A stretch of 64,000 nucleotides of DNA from Fasciolopsis buskii (GCA_008360955.1 LUCM01001928.1:186001-250000), one strand, 5' to 3'. Numbered from the stretch's first letter, positions 35,052 through 47,699 are shown. Program-made: numbers and translations. The notes: generated by a model from the letters alone, not told the origin.

Positions 35052-37470
35052 CTGTGGCCAGCAAAATTGATCCTTGAAGTGCTCAGTCTGACTGTTCAGC
35101 CTTTGCTGTCTACCATGGATGAGCCCTCCATTCCTATCGCACACTACTTCACTAACCAAAGTTCGCCGCTCGCCGGTGTCGCGTATAAGCCCAAACAGTG
35201 TTTGACTGTTACCTGAGGCGGCCGTTAATTCCGTTCCATCGGCTACCTTAACTCACCAGGTTTCATGGGCATTCTTAAGGCTTATCGTCAAGTGCCGTTC
35301 AAACTGAGATGATCTTCTCTGAGTACCTAAGACGCAGCGGAATATTTCTATTGCAAGTAGTATCACTCGGGGATGAGAGCACAAAATTCCCCCCGAAGTG
35401 CGAAACCGTTGGTCATATTTTCCTATCCAATCATTCCAACAATTGCGCATTCCGGTATTGGTTTTCTCACCAGGAATGTGCACGAATGATAAGTTTAGTG
35501 TTTAGGAAACACAACGGTGATTTGTGGCCGCATTTTGTCGGCCGATCGAGAACGGACATCAGAAACATGACATATGGTTGTAGGATTTGTTTTTCTTTTT
35601 TTGTTTCAAAGCTGATTTCGTACGAGATTCTGGTATGAAAACCAGTGTCGGAGTGTACAAGTATAGAGATGGCTGAACAGGAAAATACCGTACACATGCA
35701 TCTGATGGGCGACAATAGTTGTAAAATCGATTGCGTGCTTATTCGAGGAAATTTTGTTCTCTCATCCACAAGCCACACTGCTCATGATCAGAACCCTTCT
35801 CGCTCAAGTGTGGCACTTGCCATTATGATGTACTTTGAAATGTCATTCGCTAACGTTTTTGAACAATCAATGCTTCAGGAAATGTTTTGAATCTACTCAG
35901 AGAATTCTCGTAATTTTAGTATATGTATTGTTCACTTTATCTGGTCGAAATCGAGTGGTGTTGATCGCCAAGATGAATAAAATAAAAACCGAACGAAATA
36001 AGAGCATTTATAAATTAGACTGGACAGCCTCAATCCACCGCATATTGATCAATAACAACTAGCTCGGTGGATCGATAGAAGTCGTTCTAACACCGAATTT
36101 TCTCCTCAAGATCAAGAATCCAAATGTAAGTTAAAAGAATTTTCATGTAATCGAGAAAGTCTACGGTAACCAGAGCTTGATATTAAGTCTTGATGGAAAG
36201 ATTGACTGTGGCGCCCAAGTCAATTGTATATTTTGTCCTCATGACAACGAAGCAACAAGCCTTCAAAAGAAAAGTTTACCAAGGTGTAAAGAAATAGACT
36301 AAGGTTGCAAGTAGTCGGAAAAAATAAACTTTTATTTCAAGATGCATTTATTGATTTAAAATAAACGAACCCATAGTTCACAAAATACTAAGCAAAAAAT
36401 TAGCTAACCATACTGTTTGGAAGCAGAAAATTCATCACGTCAAAGTGAGAAGACGATTAAAAATAATATTACCATTGAAATTCCCATAACGTTTTTTCTT
36501 CTAATCCTGTGGCAGAGTGTTGCCAATTTTTGCTTTGCTTTTATGTCATTGAAGGGAAAAAATGGAAAAATTTCAAGTTTACTTATGGAGTGCGCATTAA
36601 TCATGCAACATCGAAAGCCACTTATTGTTTCCGTGCAATAGATGAAGCGACTAAGCTTGTTAATTTGGCGAACGGATAATGTGGTTCATGGATGGTTGGT
36701 GGCGACTCGTAAAGGACCGTGATAGAAGTGAGTGGGATGCTTGTGACATTGTCAACCGATTGCCCGTGTATATGCACATCGTATGCCTTCTGATGCAAGC
36801 TTTACTTTATTCGAACTAGATCACATCTTGCTCCCCGTTGTACGTGTGTAAGACCTCACGGTTCGGGTTTATTAAAGGTGGGAATTTCGGATATCGGATG
36901 AATTTCCAGCCCATTTGCTATCCAGGTAAAAGTAAAGCAACCAGTTTAGTTATTGAGGGCTGTCCCTTCTCGCTGCAGAACAAGTATGTGCACGTGATTG
37001 TCATGCTATTCACGTTGTCATGAACGGGCTTACTTTTTTCGGATATCGCGTTAGTTATTTTAGATTCCCGTCGTGGCATATCGCTCCGAGTGTCCCAGTT
37101 ACCGATTTGAAAAATTTTGCAACTAATCAGTCTGTTATTTTTAAAAGACCACAGGCACTATACATCTCAGTAAGGCTTAGAACGTCCCACAGAACAGGCC
37201 AAGAAGCAACGCAAAATGACGAACAAGCTCATCTTCGATTGCTCCTATTTATAGAAATAACATCATAAATGGTTTCCGAAAGTCTAGAAAGAAATGGTGG
37301 TTCACTCACCAAGGAGAAAATTTTGCAGGTGGCATAAACTACCAAAGTACACACGGACACGTGTACACCTTCATTTCACATAGCACCGAATGGGTTAGTC
37401 GACACATTGGAGTCACTAAGCTTTACCGTCTCCATGCCTAATCTGAGCGACAAATTTCATCTCACGAAAA
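35052..37470. other. No recognisable gene
   Basis: AT-rich sequence with short frames. Nothing recognised between the gap and the Penelope-like remnant. Confidence 0.55.
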
Positions 37471-37479
37471 CCGCAAGCA

Positions 37480-38690
37480 GCTTAGATTTGCGAAAAAGTG
37501 ATGCTGTAATTTAACATGACTTCTTTGTTCGCAAGTTCAAGAACCACTCTGCCAAATCACTGATTAGTCAGGAGAAAAACTTAGACTTGGACATTCCTTC
37601 GGATGAACGGAAACAAGTACGATTTTTACGTGCTTACCATACTCAATTACTATTGTGTCGGGAAATATACCGTTGACGTAAGTGAATGCTAAAGCGATCA
37701 CCTTTGGGACCACTGTTCGTTGATGTCCTCATGAAGGAACTTATAATAATCAAATGGAGACTATAATCGGAAATTTTATCTGATACATTCATCGTGTCAG
37801 TAATCTATGTGTACTCGACAATAATATTAACAGGGGTCTGTTATCAGACGACTTTGGCATCATCCGTTAAAATGTCCATTTCACCCCCGGACAACCGTCC
37901 ATCGTACTAACAGGCATGTACAAAACCGTCAATCTGATGGCTGGTTTCGGAGATTGCAAAAGGGGAAAGCAAAAAATGGAATGGACAACACATTCAGTTT
38001 CAAAGCTTTCTGTTCCCAAAACGAAGAGCAGCCCAAAATAAGTTGCTTGGTCAGAAGGGCGAGGAAAAGTTGCACAGGCGACACAATTGAAGATGAGCCT
38101 TTTCTCCCCCGGAACGGTTCACAGATGAGATTTTGAATTTGTGGAGAAGATTGGAAACAAAGGGAAATAGGAGCTGCAAAGAAGCCTGTGTGCATTCTGC
38201 TGCTGTTCAGAGGAAGCGGATATTGTACGGCAGTGGTTATCAGGTGGGATAAAGTAGAACATTCTGCGACCCGGAGCTAAATATTCTGTTCACACCCAAA
38301 CGGATAATATGTTCAACAAATTGACAAAGTGTCAGTCTCATTCTACGGGCATTGTTTCGTCTCGGCCTATGGGGCTAAGCGCATGGGCCGCACCTCCAGG
38401 TGCTAATCGGATCAGGGCCGGGAACAAAACTTGGCATGGTTGGGCACGGGACTAATTGGAATAGCAGCAATCACTTCTTGTTTATATCTGGTCGAGTTCA
38501 ATCACCCAACTGATGTGACTAATGCGTTGCTTTTGGTCAGCAACATCTGGAACAGCTAGCTGGATGCTGACGAAGTCGTGTGTAACCGCCGTACAGCCGT
38601 CCTTTGTGCGCAGACAATCACTTTGTTCAGACGGCTAAATTCCACTGACCCAGTTTATATTCTGCAGCATTTGTCAAACTTGCAGAACAC
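37480..38690 (+). mobile_element. Penelope-like element remnant: RT C-terminal part plus GIY-YIG endonuclease
   Basis: Pieces appear in element order on the plus strand, broken by stops and frameshifts. The RT motif RSPLGPLFVDVLMKELI is near 37695-37746 (consensus GSPLGPxxAD). A thumb/connector segment RRARKSCTGDTIEDE lies near 38055-38100. The endonuclease part has AYGAKRMGRTSRC near 38370-38402 (remains of the GIY-YIG core, usually AYIGRTSRC), AWLGTGLIGI near 38440, FNHPTDVTNA near 38498 and a LCAQ-containing end near 38605. Penelope-like elements are retroelements with an RT related to telomerase; most encode a GIY-YIG nuclease. This copy cannot be active. The outer ends and terminal repeats were not located. 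Confidence 0.75.
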
Positions 38691-38699
38691 TTAATATAT

Positions 38700-40090
38700 G
38701 AGTCCACTTTTACGCACACGGCTACACGCATAGACGCAGACACAAGCAGACTGACATTGAGGTGAACCACAGTAAACGTGTATCAGTAATTCTCTGTACT
38801 CGTGAATCATGCATACTGTTCTATATGGGCATGAGTATGGATGACTGAAAGGCAGCTGGTTCTACACGTTGGATTGTATCCTGATAAAGCTTCTTTTCAC
38901 CAGTACCATATTCTATCATCATTGGTTTCTTAACACGTATGGGCTACACGAATAGTCGAATTGTCAAACACTTTGCATGTAATTTGAAAGCAGATCATTC
39001 CTATTAAGACTTGCTCCTCTGTTCAAAGAATCCTAGTAGACATATGTAAGGAATTTAGAATCTAGCAATCACCATTCTTCGCGTTCATCGCCTGAATTAC
39101 AAAATTTGATTAGAATCACAATTTGTCGACGTTGCCGTTACACTGATTTGCCTTCTCTGAGACATTTTGTTAGAATAAGTACGGTTACTCGAGGGAACTG
39201 AAGCGTCAATAAATCATCTACGACAAGCTGTCTTCTGATACCACAACTTTGTCGTCCAAGCCTCGGGGTTCTTAATTAATGACTAAGGATAGATTTACTA
39301 AGTAACTCATTAGTTTAATCAATTGAATTATCCTAACAGACAACGGCAGCTAGGTGGAAAAATATCAATGTGTTCTGATTCTTTGCCGCAAAGATTTGAC
39401 TGTAGAATCGATATTGTTCGATGCTCGTACTTTGGTGCCATTGTCTCTATGGCTTTGGGCCCCAGGCCAAATTGCCGATATAGATTAACTTTTCTCCCCA
39501 GTTTGTTAGTCCTTATAGAGACCAGAACAGGAGATGTGTACCCAGGCGTCCATTAGATGTGATCCCGAGTAGAAAAACAATGAGAGGCAACATCTTTTCT
39601 CATTATCATTCAATGTCATCAGGGATATTTACCTCCATTTGCGCCAAGGATCGAGTCATGTGCCCAAAGAATGTCATTTCTCCCCGAATGGCAGCCATGA
39701 TAGTTTAAACTGACACCTAAATGATTCTGTGTTTACCGAGCAATGGGAAGAGACAGGTTATGTACGATAGAAAATGACTTTTCACTGCCCGACACGAAAA
39801 GCTTAATATTCAAAAAGTAGGGCTTCGCTGAAGAAAGAATCTTTTGTTCCCCAGAATGTGGACAAAATACTAAGCTGTTAAATTAATTCTTCCGTTAGGC
39901 ATGAATGAAACAACTGTGGACGTCTGAAAACAGGATTGAAGGGATAGACTGCTGTAAGATATTCAGCATTTTGCTCATTTTTTGTGACCAGAGCTGAATC
40001 ATCAATTTGATGGTTTCTGTGACAAATTAGCGTGGAGATGAGAATTTTGAGCATGGGGAGTCACTTCTGGCAGACCCGTCTACAAGTTGA
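38700..40090. other. No recognisable gene
   Basis: Only short frames. A plus frame at 39323-39556 is preceded by an acceptor-like ATTATCCTAACAG but has no convincing donor or similarity. Confidence 0.55.
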
Positions 40091-40097
40091 AGTGTTG

Positions 40098-40502
40098 TTA
40101 TTCCCCTTGTGTGATAATGGACTGGGATTTGTCTGATCTATTTGAAACTCTTGGTTCATCATCCCTGTGTGGCCGGACGATCTTCGTAGTCGTACGTTGG
40201 GTCATTCTAATGACAAAGTACCTTAGCGAATCACAATTCTCTCCTTGATACAGGACAGTGAAGGTGGTACCCAGGGTTGAAGAATCGATCCACGTATCCG
40301 TCAAGTGTTGGCTCAATGCTAGCGAACAATAACGAATGGTATTTACCAGCAATCGGGTACTTGGATGAGAACTGATCAGTTAAGTTAGCTACTCCTGGAT
40401 ACACTATCACCAGGCTGATGCAGTCAGCACTAGTCATGTGTATGTTCATAAGTACAACACACTTTCGCTTCCGTATCTGTGATAATGTTTCAATTTTTCA
40501 CC
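40098..40502 (-). CDS. Possible coding exon(s), unknown product
   Basis: After an acceptor-like CATTATCACAG a frame opens through CVVLMNIHMTSADCISLVIV and onward to a stop at 40231. Within it a donor (GCTG|GTAAAT) and an acceptor (GTTCGCTAG) 28 nt apart would switch in phase to a second long frame that ends with TAA at 40098. Both readings look protein-like and cannot both be right; the 28-nt intron would be unusually short. No family recognised. Confidence 0.2.
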
Positions 40503-42568
40503 ACATGGGTTGTCCGGGGAAAAGACTAATCAGAGATTATTTCCGGCAAGATTTGAATGTTTCAGTGTTACAAAATAGTACAGTTGCACTGCGCTAAACT
40601 CAGTTTCTGGCTGAAGACAATAGAATAGAAGTTTGCTGATTAGTCAGTACCAGGTCACAGATCGACTATCTTTCGCCAAGATAATGACCAGTGTCGATTC
40701 ACACCGACCAAGTTTCACTGAATAAATGGACGAAAATGCTTGGTGTCATTGGTCGAAATTGTGATAGGTCTTGGATTCAATCATGTGACCGCAATGAGTT
40801 ATCAAGCGGTTTGAATATTTGAACCGCTTCGCGCGCGACAATCCATTTATTGAAAAAACGAAGTAACAAATTACTTCACATGCCCACCCGTACCGTAAAA
40901 CCACCTGGAGTGCTTTTAATACCCGAGTGTTCGTTCTTAGAAAGAATCCATCCCTTTCCTGCTCGATGCATGTATTTCCGTTCATGCTCGGCTTCCCGTG
41001 CATTAACTTTGATAATGCTTCGAGTATTGCGAATTATTCTTGGTATCTGAAGTCGTTACCAGTCAGCGAACGGTAGTTTCTTAATGTACCCATGCGGTCT
41101 TCTGGAGAAACTTAAAATTTGTGCACGACGGCCTGACCTAGTCTTCCGCGACTATTTTGGAACAGGAAAAATGCATTCTGCGTCTGTGCCAGCGGCCCTG
41201 GCTATAGGCTTGTTTGCTTCTGGAGAACGGGACACGCTAGAACTATCAGTCAATGGAAAATTACTAACAATTTACACAGTAGGTTCGATGGGCACTACTG
41301 TAGCATTTTAAACTTAATTTGCCATAGTACTCGTATTTGTTCGGTAGTTTGCGTGTACTAATTAGGCACTGAATCATCGTCCTGTTTTCTAACAAAATCA
41401 AACAGGAAGAAGAAGCCGAATATGAGCACAGCACAAGGAATCATGTCCTGGCGATAACCAATGAGCCATCAGTATTGGAATAGGGGAAGAAACTCTAGCG
41501 CCCGAATAAACATTCCAATTGTCATGTCGCCATTTTCCGATAATGTCGTAGTTCTCCAGTATTTAAAAAATGAGTTAAAAAGTGACCCTCGCACGTTTAC
41601 GCAGCCTTTGCTGGGTACGAATCAAGCCAACTAAATTCAGTGGGGAATCCTATTGATAGCCTAGGAGCCCCCAAAAGATTAAAAAGAAATTGCATAATAT
41701 CGTTTATTGTGAGCAACTGGTAATTTGAACGTTGACGACTAAATAATTTAGCAGGCAAACTGTGTGCGTTCTGACATATGGTGAGTGCATGTGTGATATT
41801 CTGCCACAGCTAATGGCAACCACTTGCTTAGGGCAGTTCAGTATGCTCGGATCTCATGGGAAGGCCTCCTTGGTCGGGTCGATTGTTAGTGCCCTAGTCA
41901 CAGGTAAGCATGAATTTCAGATGTGATTATTTCTTAGACTCTGTCTTCCTCCAGAAATAGACCCTATCATTATGTAGGATTTCAGAATGTCATTTACCTT
42001 GCACTTGTACGTGTAAATTCGCCATTTGTTAGAGGAGTGAATATTTCTAGCTTTTCTGGACATTAATAAATAAGCGTTCATAAAGGAGTATGGTGAGTTT
42101 ACATAGAAGTCACGTGATGCACTCCGACACAGCTTTACGCTGGCCTGCGTAGACAAGCAACCACTGGGAACCGCGAGGAGAAGCGATCGTGAAATCTGAA
42201 CAGTCTGTGAATATCATTGGAGAGAACATATTTTACAAGTTGGAATATTTCCAACATTATTTATAAATCCATGAGTTGGAAATATAATTCGAACCTGTTT
42301 CCGTTCTGTTGTGACCTTTTTATTGACTTGGGTCGGAGCAAATTCAACACTCACGGGTAACTCGCATCTGCTCGTTACCGTAACCGACCGAACTTCGTAT
42401 GCTAATTACAAGTCCAAATACTACAAGTGGTCATTTTATTATTTTTCGCAGATACCTATTTGTTAAAGAAGAAATAACTCGCCATGTGCAGTTGAATGGA
42501 CTAACGAACCACCTACTTATTTTTCATTCCGGGATATGAACAAATGCTACCTACCATTCATTCTTCAG

Positions 42569-42831
42569 ATAACAGCGAATCCAGTGAGCGGCACAGAGGG
42601 ATATCATGTACAGTTAAAATGTTATATTCCAGTAAAAATTAAAAAAAACATCAACAGTGATCTGGTGTGGTTTTACGGCAGCCTGTTTCACCATGAAAAG
42701 CAATTTGAGTGTAGTGATAGACGTATGAGAGATGTGGGAATCCTTAAGCCGCGTTTAGAAATGAGTGCTATCTATGGTGGCTGTATGAAGTCCCCTCTTC
42801 CCACAGTGGTTGGAGATCCATTTATCAGCAA
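42569..42831 (+). CDS. Possible exon with an Ig-like segment
   Basis: The acceptor CATTCATTCTTCAG opens an 87-codon frame with GYHVQLKCYIPVK, LVWFYG and LKPRLEMSAIYGGC. The spacing of Cys, Trp and the later LEMSAIY loosely recalls an immunoglobulin-fold domain. It ends at a weak donor (AGCAA|GTGAAA), or at TGA if unspliced. A very strong acceptor (CTTTCTTTGTCGATTTCCAG) follows 48 nt later. The Ig reading rests only on pattern spacing. Confidence 0.25.
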
Positions 42832-43899
42832 GTGAAAATCCTCAGAAATGACAGGAACCCTTTCTTTGTCGATTTCCAGTGCAGTGCACCATTTGGTGAA
42901 TTTCGTATGTTGACATGCACATGAAGATGTACTGTGAGGCCTGCGTTTGCATGAGGACTTGTAAGAAGTGTCTGAACTTCAGTAGCCCGAGACCACTATT
43001 CCCATGAACCATGAAGGCTTGGGTTGCATTAAGGTTCTGCTTTCCGTTTTCGTAGGCCTATTGCGCAAATGCCACCGACTTTGTAGCGATCCCAGTGACG
43101 AAGAGTGGTTTGCCAAGCTCGTGCCTTTGAATCCATTATATAGTTTACCATAAATTCACCTTTAACATCAACTACAGGCGGCAGAGAACGCTAGCGGTCC
43201 GCAGAGGACATATCGGCAAGTCAGTTTAACTGATATCTACAAGTACGAAAACCAAGATCCCGGAGCAATGGCTTGGTGGATAACATTGCATTTGATGATA
43301 TATACATATAAAGTTACAGGGTTGGCTTCCCCTTTGTTGTGGTGCCGCGTAGTACATATTAATGTCGTCGTAAGCCGAAGCAGGCTGTTTATGTCATTAC
43401 ATATTTATGCTAAGGGAAACTAGATGTGGAGAGAAAACCAAACTAAACCGCGATACGTTCATTGCCTAAGTTATGTAATCCTCGCATAAGTTATCTATCA
43501 ACTTCCCTATTTTCCTACGTCGACGTCTCAGGAGCTTCAGTGAAGCAGAGTCCTCTAGGTGCTATGGTATAATCCCCCCCCAATCAATCAACAAAAATGA
43601 TATATGCAAATCGTTCGCCAATCACAATTATCCTGCGAACATCGATGTTCGGGACAATCGTTACGAAGCAATGTAATGGAACGGGCGATAGGCCAGTTTT
43701 AAAGTGTGACTAGGCAATCTAAACACTGATTCATTGTTTTTCATGTCGCATGGCATTTTCATTTTCTCACATTCAGAGAAGAACTTACCCAAAAGTAAAA
43801 AGTTCGTCGGTTGCTCAGAAAAAAGTAAAACACTTCTTTTCCCAAAGTTTGTTAAAATGTTGTTAATATTCTTCCCCATGCATAATCGGTTACTTAGAC

Positions 43900-44170
43900 T
43901 TAGGACAGGGTATCCTCCAGTGCTTTTACTTCATCCGGGAAATATTGATCGATATTTATGCATACGTCCATGACTAATTTCCAACGACCCCCAGGTAGCT
44001 TCCTACAATCATAACTGACGATTCGGGCAACTACTAGTATGTGGCCACTTGCCAGCGGCCATTGATAGTGGAAGGTGTAATAACAAGCACTCACGGACTC
44101 GCTGCACATACCACAGACAAATCTTTCTGAGTCGACTGCACCGTACGCACCCCTAAATGTTTTTCCAAAG
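43900..44170 (-). CDS. Possible last exon, unknown product
   Basis: The acceptor TTTTTAACAAGTACAG opens a frame of about 89 codons to TAA at 43902-43900. It starts FGKTFRGAYGAVDSERFVCG and later reads GGRWKLVMDVCINIDQYF. Hydrophobic and charged residues alternate as in a folded protein, and one CxxC (CGMC) is present. A competing frame over part of the same bases is also open, and no AATAAA was noted close downstream. It may join the exon-like stretches at 44384-44456 and 44995-45220, but I could not find a fully in-phase chain. Confidence 0.35.
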
Positions 44171-44383
44171 CTGTACTTGTTAAAAAGCTTTGTCTACAAA
44201 GATAGTCGTTGTAACCTTTAAACCTAGCGGTGGCCTTAAATGAGGAAACCAGAAAGTGTGTCAACCCATGACGTCTGGCTCCATCCAACTTTTCAGTTCT
44301 CTTTGTTATATGCTCAAAGATGACGACTCAGGAGGATTTTGCGAACGAACCCTGCTTAGCCCACATAATTTCAATCTCCATAC

Positions 44384-44456
44384 CGTTTGTCGTGAAGGTT
44401 TCGTAGGAATGTACTCCTTTAAGTTTGTGTGCAGCCCACATGTCGTCGTAAGGAAT
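44384..44456 (-). CDS. Possible small internal exon
   Basis: The acceptor TTATTGCGTACTTAG and the donor AACG|GTATGG bound 73 nt reading IPYDDMWAAHKLKGVHSYET and a few more residues. The frame stays open past the donor. It sits between two other coding-like stretches on the same strand. Low certainty. Confidence 0.25.
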
Positions 44457-44994
44457 CTAAGTACGCAATAAATAAACGAACCTATCGAAAGGGACTTTGG
44501 TGGACCCAAACACCAGAGAATGCATCTCGTTGTTTATCGTTTTTTCCAAGACTAAATAACTGTGAACACTGGTATTTCATATCTTTCAAGACCTGAAATC
44601 GACAAAATATGACTCTTGCGACAGCATATGTTCCCTTGAACGCTTTGTGCTGTATCATATTAAAATCAAGGGAATGGACATTAGCAATTACGGCTAACAA
44701 TTCCAGCAGTTTATCGATGACAAGTACATAATTTACCGTCCTTTTATTTGGTTACAGTCCGTAAAATTGATTCGCCAAACTCACTTTCACCTATCAGCAT
44801 TGCGTGCCATAGAATGTAACCACCAGAACTGATCTGGTATGTGGCGTCTGCCAGCATTACGTCGGTCTATTCCTCCACAAGTGGGACGCCGAGTGGGGAA
44901 CATGAAACATGCACCTAACTACATCGTCCTTCTTCAACACGCAAAATACTCTGCCCTCTACAACTTGTCACACTCTGACTGCATCATAACTTAC

Positions 44995-45220
44995 ACCCCG
45001 GTGTAGAGACCTGGTTGGCAAATTGTTCACATCACAGATCTTAAAGAAGCCATTGAAATTTGTACGAGTATAACGACAAATTTCTCGAGCATTTCTGAAG
45101 GCCCATAAGAATTCGGAGAAATACTCTTCTTGTCTAATTGTTAGCCAACGATTCCGCACGTATAATCGAGGATTAAGTGAATGCATATCATGGTTGTGGA
45201 GCCTACGGTACTTCACAATC
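44995..45220 (-). CDS. Possible internal exon, unknown product
   Basis: Minus-strand open frame with a consensus donor CGGGGT|GTAAGT at its end, phase 0. It encodes LYVRNRWLTIRQEEYFSEFL, then WAFRNAREICRYTRTNFNGF and LPTRSLHRG. The 5' boundary is unclear, with AG acceptor options near 45205-45220. Residue mix and codon use look like real coding sequence. A faint likeness of TNFNGFFKIC to SPX-domain wording was noted but not accepted. Confidence 0.35.
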
Positions 45221-45421
45221 CTATAACTTCTACCCACGGGGCGGAGATTCACAAATTCCACGACCCCCCGTTATGTAACCCAAAGCAGTTCGTGCAAACA
45301 CCGAAGTCTCCGTGTCCCTCTCCGCACTCCGGAAAGTCCATCGAATCCCTTGCAGACCCGGGGCACGTGTACCAATCTCATCCCCCACCCCATAATTTCG
45401 ATCTGCACCCGTTACGCACTC

Positions 45422-45464
45422 ATACACACACACACGCACACACGCGCGCACACACACACACAGT
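45422..45464. repeat. (CA)n/(CG) alternating microsatellite
   Basis: Alternating purine-pyrimidine run with CA and a CGCG interruption, a sequence type able to adopt Z-DNA. Confidence 0.9.
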
Positions 45465-45605
45465 AAAAATGGACAAATTTTGACTGTAACCTATCCTCGC
45501 CTTCATTTCTAGTACTTATATTTAATGTTGTGTATTGGCATGATTACGAATAAATGAAAGCGAGCTTGCTTGTCGCAGTACGGTGTTTCTCAATGTGTTC
45601 TTTAG

Positions 45606-45780
45606 GATTACTCGGAAAACACGCGCATCTCGTCAACCGCTTGCTGTTCGGCGACTTCTCAGATGGTTGCAACTAACCGCACCGGTTCGTGTCTTGTCGC
45701 TGGACAGTTGTGTTTATGAAGCTATCCGAGTTTCTGTTACTCAAGAAATCTTTCAGCTCTGTAGTCGACTAACGATCTAG
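45606..45780 (+). CDS. Possible last exon, unknown product
   Basis: A strong acceptor (TTTCTCAATGTGTTCTTTAG) opens a frame of about 57 codons to TAG, rich in Arg and Leu (RKTRASRQPLAVRRLLRWLQ). No AATAAA was seen near its end and no upstream exon was found. Confidence 0.2.
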
Positions 45781-45799
45781 CCGATAGATCCGAACATTC

Positions 45800-47450
45800 A
45801 AGGCAACTGAGGTCAGCAAAAGCCCTTTAAAAATCTATCGGCAAACCTAACTGCCAGATTTCATGTTAACTAAAAGAGATATCTCATCCAAGGTTTGCCT
45901 TCCGGATTTGTTGTAATTGCGTTTGTATTACGATATTCCGTTTGTTGCAATAAGCAACTGACTACTTTCCTTCGGAGACTCGTTGACTAACGGCGTGCAA
46001 TTGCTCAACTCGGGTCACTGATGGCCCGAATACTGGGTTAAACTTCTTACTGGTTATGTGCCGGTCACAACAGGACTGAATATGTTTGGAACTAAGGGTA
46101 AAAAAGATCGAAACCTAGACAAAGTGTGAATCGCACTAAAGGACATCCATTTGGAATTCTATTGTCTTGGTTAACCGAATGACAGAAAAAGCGTTCCGGT
46201 TTGCGGGCGGTGTGCCCTCCACGCGGCAGGAGGTGTGTTACCTGTTAAGGTCACACCGGAAATTACTCGATTATGATTGAGATCCGTAAACAAACTGTTT
46301 CGTCTCATATATTTATCCAAATGACTGTCACTTTTTATATTGTCTGTTACGTGTATGTGTGCCTGTATGTTTGTGTGTTTACTTGCGCGTTCGCGTTAGT
46401 GCGTGCATGAGCATGAGCGCACGACAGGGGAGGATGAAGTCGGATTTGCGCGATATGCGGGATGCATTGAGCACCGCCGGATAGCGTGAATATGTAAATA
46501 CATATATTCTAATAGTATTATTTGATAATTGAGAACAGATTAGGATAAGCTAAAAGCTGTACAAATAGTGTCAATTAAGAACAGAATTTATTCCAACAGC
46601 TCAACGCGTGGTTGTTCCACTCCATTGGTGAGATTTTATTTGCGTGTGTCTTTGTCCTGTACGACCTAGTCTAGCGGTAGGGGCTAGATTCCTCCCACGA
46701 AACCATTCCTACTTGGATATGCATAAACAATACTATGGAGACTATTCTAGGCACGAACTACACCCCCAACCTCCAATCAAATGCAACCGAATCACCTTGA
46801 AACCAGTACTTACATACGATTACCAGTAGCCGGAGCTAGGCTTCAGTCATTCCGTCGGACTTCTTTAATACAGTCCATGGATTTGCATAGTTCGAAAGGG
46901 TGTTGTGTTGTTCTTGCTAATGCTACACTTGCGTAGAATGGATCACTTTGAAATTCACAAGAACCAGTTTCTAATCCCTTAAGCCAAGCTAGATACGGAA
47001 GTCACAGGTTCTGTTCTGTGGTTGAAGAATCCGGCTAGCCTTCTCGTATGAATCAAAATCGCTTTTTGATTTCACTACCGAATTAAGCAATCTCCAGCCG
47101 CTTATCTTGGCGCATGTTGGGTACATGTTGGAAACATGATTGAATCGAGCGACCCAGTGATGCTGTAGTGGTGATGTGGAATAGAAAGATGAAAAGTCTG
47201 GTCTCACTACTGAAATTAACTAATGTATTTGACTCGACGCTTCTAGTGAATGCGTTGAAAGCAACTAATGATTGTGACGCTCATTTTTCTGTTTATATTG
47301 GCGTTGTTGGTATTACCAGGTCTTAGGTATTGTGTTTTTCTTCACAACAATGCTTTTTGACTGTTAGCAGTTGGAATAAAAAGCAAAATTCGTATAAGAC
47401 GTCTGAAGCGAGGTCACGAAACTGAATGTTGTGAAATATCTTAGCAATCA
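45800..47450. other. No recognisable gene
   Basis: Short frames. A TG-rich stretch near 46335-46400 and a stop-poor minus frame at 46989-47207 are the only notable things. Confidence 0.5.
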
Positions 47451-47462
47451 ACCATTTCCTAG

Positions 47463-47698
47463 GAGTTATTTTTGACCCGACCAGTTGGTTGTAGGTCACG
47501 AATCATTCGGTTTGGAGATGCACAAGCTCTACTAGGGGTGGAGATGGAGATTAGCCAAATTGTGGTGCAACAGAAATTGCGTTGGACTACCTATCGATCG
47601 GGATTTTGTTCTATCTGTGACCGGCCGGTGGAGGCTGACCTGCACCATGTGGACATTAGCACTGAGGCGCTCAGCTGTTTAACCTTGTACGGTAGCAG
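47463..47698 (+). CDS. Possible internal exon, unknown product
   Basis: A strong acceptor (CAATCAACCATTTCCTAG) and a fitting donor (GGTAGCAG|GTGATC) bound 236 nt, open in one frame for 78 codons. GC-rich codons (CCGGTGGAGGCTGACCTGCA) contrast with the flanks. The peptide includes GFCSICDRPVEADLHHVD, a CxxC followed by His pairs, which could bind metal. No family recognised and no partner exon found. Confidence 0.35.
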
Positions 47699-47699
47699 G

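Noticed and set aside
34180..35216. Long frames of about 300 residues on both strands
   Set aside because: They run through the 776-N gap and are almost entirely undetermined residues.
44091..44230. C2H2 zinc-finger-like reading CRQSFLTSTALEKHLGVRT
   Set aside because: The first Cys and the last His are missing, and the overlapping frame of the last exon candidate is longer and ends in a proper stop. The likeness is probably chance.
44995..45130. Resemblance of TNFNGFFKIC to SPX-domain proteins
   Set aside because: The spacing to the preceding motif is off by several residues and the rest of the domain is absent.
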